Origin: Novosphingobium indicum
Lineage (GTDB): Bacteria > Pseudomonadota > Alphaproteobacteria > Sphingomonadales > Sphingomonadaceae
Assembly (NCBI RefSeq): GCF_014645195.1
Contig: NZ_BMLK01000002.1
Span: 186,001-250,000, forward strand
Length of the DNA: 64,000 bases
Direction: 5' to 3'
The position numbers and the translations under genes were made by a program. Position 1 is the stretch's first letter. Every line of letters starts with the position of its first letter. The notes beneath the pieces are model-generated. The model ran no database searches and had not been told where the DNA came from. It was given only the letters and a program-made list of their open reading frames with translations. Of this stretch, positions 63,999 to 64,000 are shown one piece after another.

Positions 63999-64000
63999 AT

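Overview
This GC-rich 64 kb chromosomal stretch most resembles a sphingomonad (Novosphingobium/Sphingobium-like alphaproteobacterium). The reasons are three TonB-dependent receptors plus the remnant of a fourth, a LOV-HTH protein of the EL222 type, a TPR-sulfotransferase beside TonB receptors, PepSY/TolB-amidohydrolase genes, a Rieske oxygenase and many catabolic enzymes. The genus is inferred, not proven. I saw no rRNA, tRNA, CRISPR array, prophage or intact insertion sequence.

1-11.6 kb looks like an uncharacterised catabolic and uptake cluster: a NifA-type sigma-54 activator (cut by the left edge), aldo/keto reductase, ThDP-dependent enzyme, outer-membrane phospholipase A (opposite strand), TonB receptor, phosphotriesterase-like hydrolase, SDR, hotdog thioesterase and an L-2-hydroxyglutarate-oxidase-like flavoprotein. 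11.9-16 kb has a LysR gene divergent from a GST/PNPOx/DUF1348-like/AhpD-like series. 16-25 kb looks like a ligand or iron uptake module: TolB-propeller amidohydrolase, PepSY protein, PaiB-like protein, MocR regulator and siderophore-type TonB receptor, with direct repeats ahead of the receptor.

25-31 kb holds an esterase, a DUF3429 protein, and a probable blue-light unit: folE and a COG3380-like flavoprotein divergent from a LOV-LuxR regulator, which is followed 3 nt later by a homoserine-dehydrogenase-like gene. A proline iminopeptidase follows. 31-36.3 kb is a tightly overlapping marR-FUSC-DUF1656-HlyD-NodT efflux operon (Aae type) with a palindromic operator. 36.3-37.8 kb is a Rieske oxygenase with an enlarged cluster-binding loop.

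37.8-44.4 kb is poor in intact genes and rich in remnants (S10 carboxypeptidase, aldo/keto reductase, YeeE/DUF6691, di-haem peroxidase, AraC regulator). They surround a TauE-(Tat-exported aminotransferase)-NHL operon, a small secreted protein and an RNase H-like gene. 44.4-50.4 kb is a TolC/MFP/OpgG-D/OpgH series that suggests a link between periplasmic glucan synthesis and export. 50.3-57.7 kb is a complete RND efflux operon with a small orphan first gene and a TetR regulator; three copies of a TACC-N4-GGTA operator mark the locus. 57.9-64 kb carries a decayed TonB receptor, a TPR-sulfotransferase, an intact TonB receptor and a subtilase cut by the right edge.

Starts were chosen by family alignment from memory and by visible ribosome-binding sites; no database search was possible.
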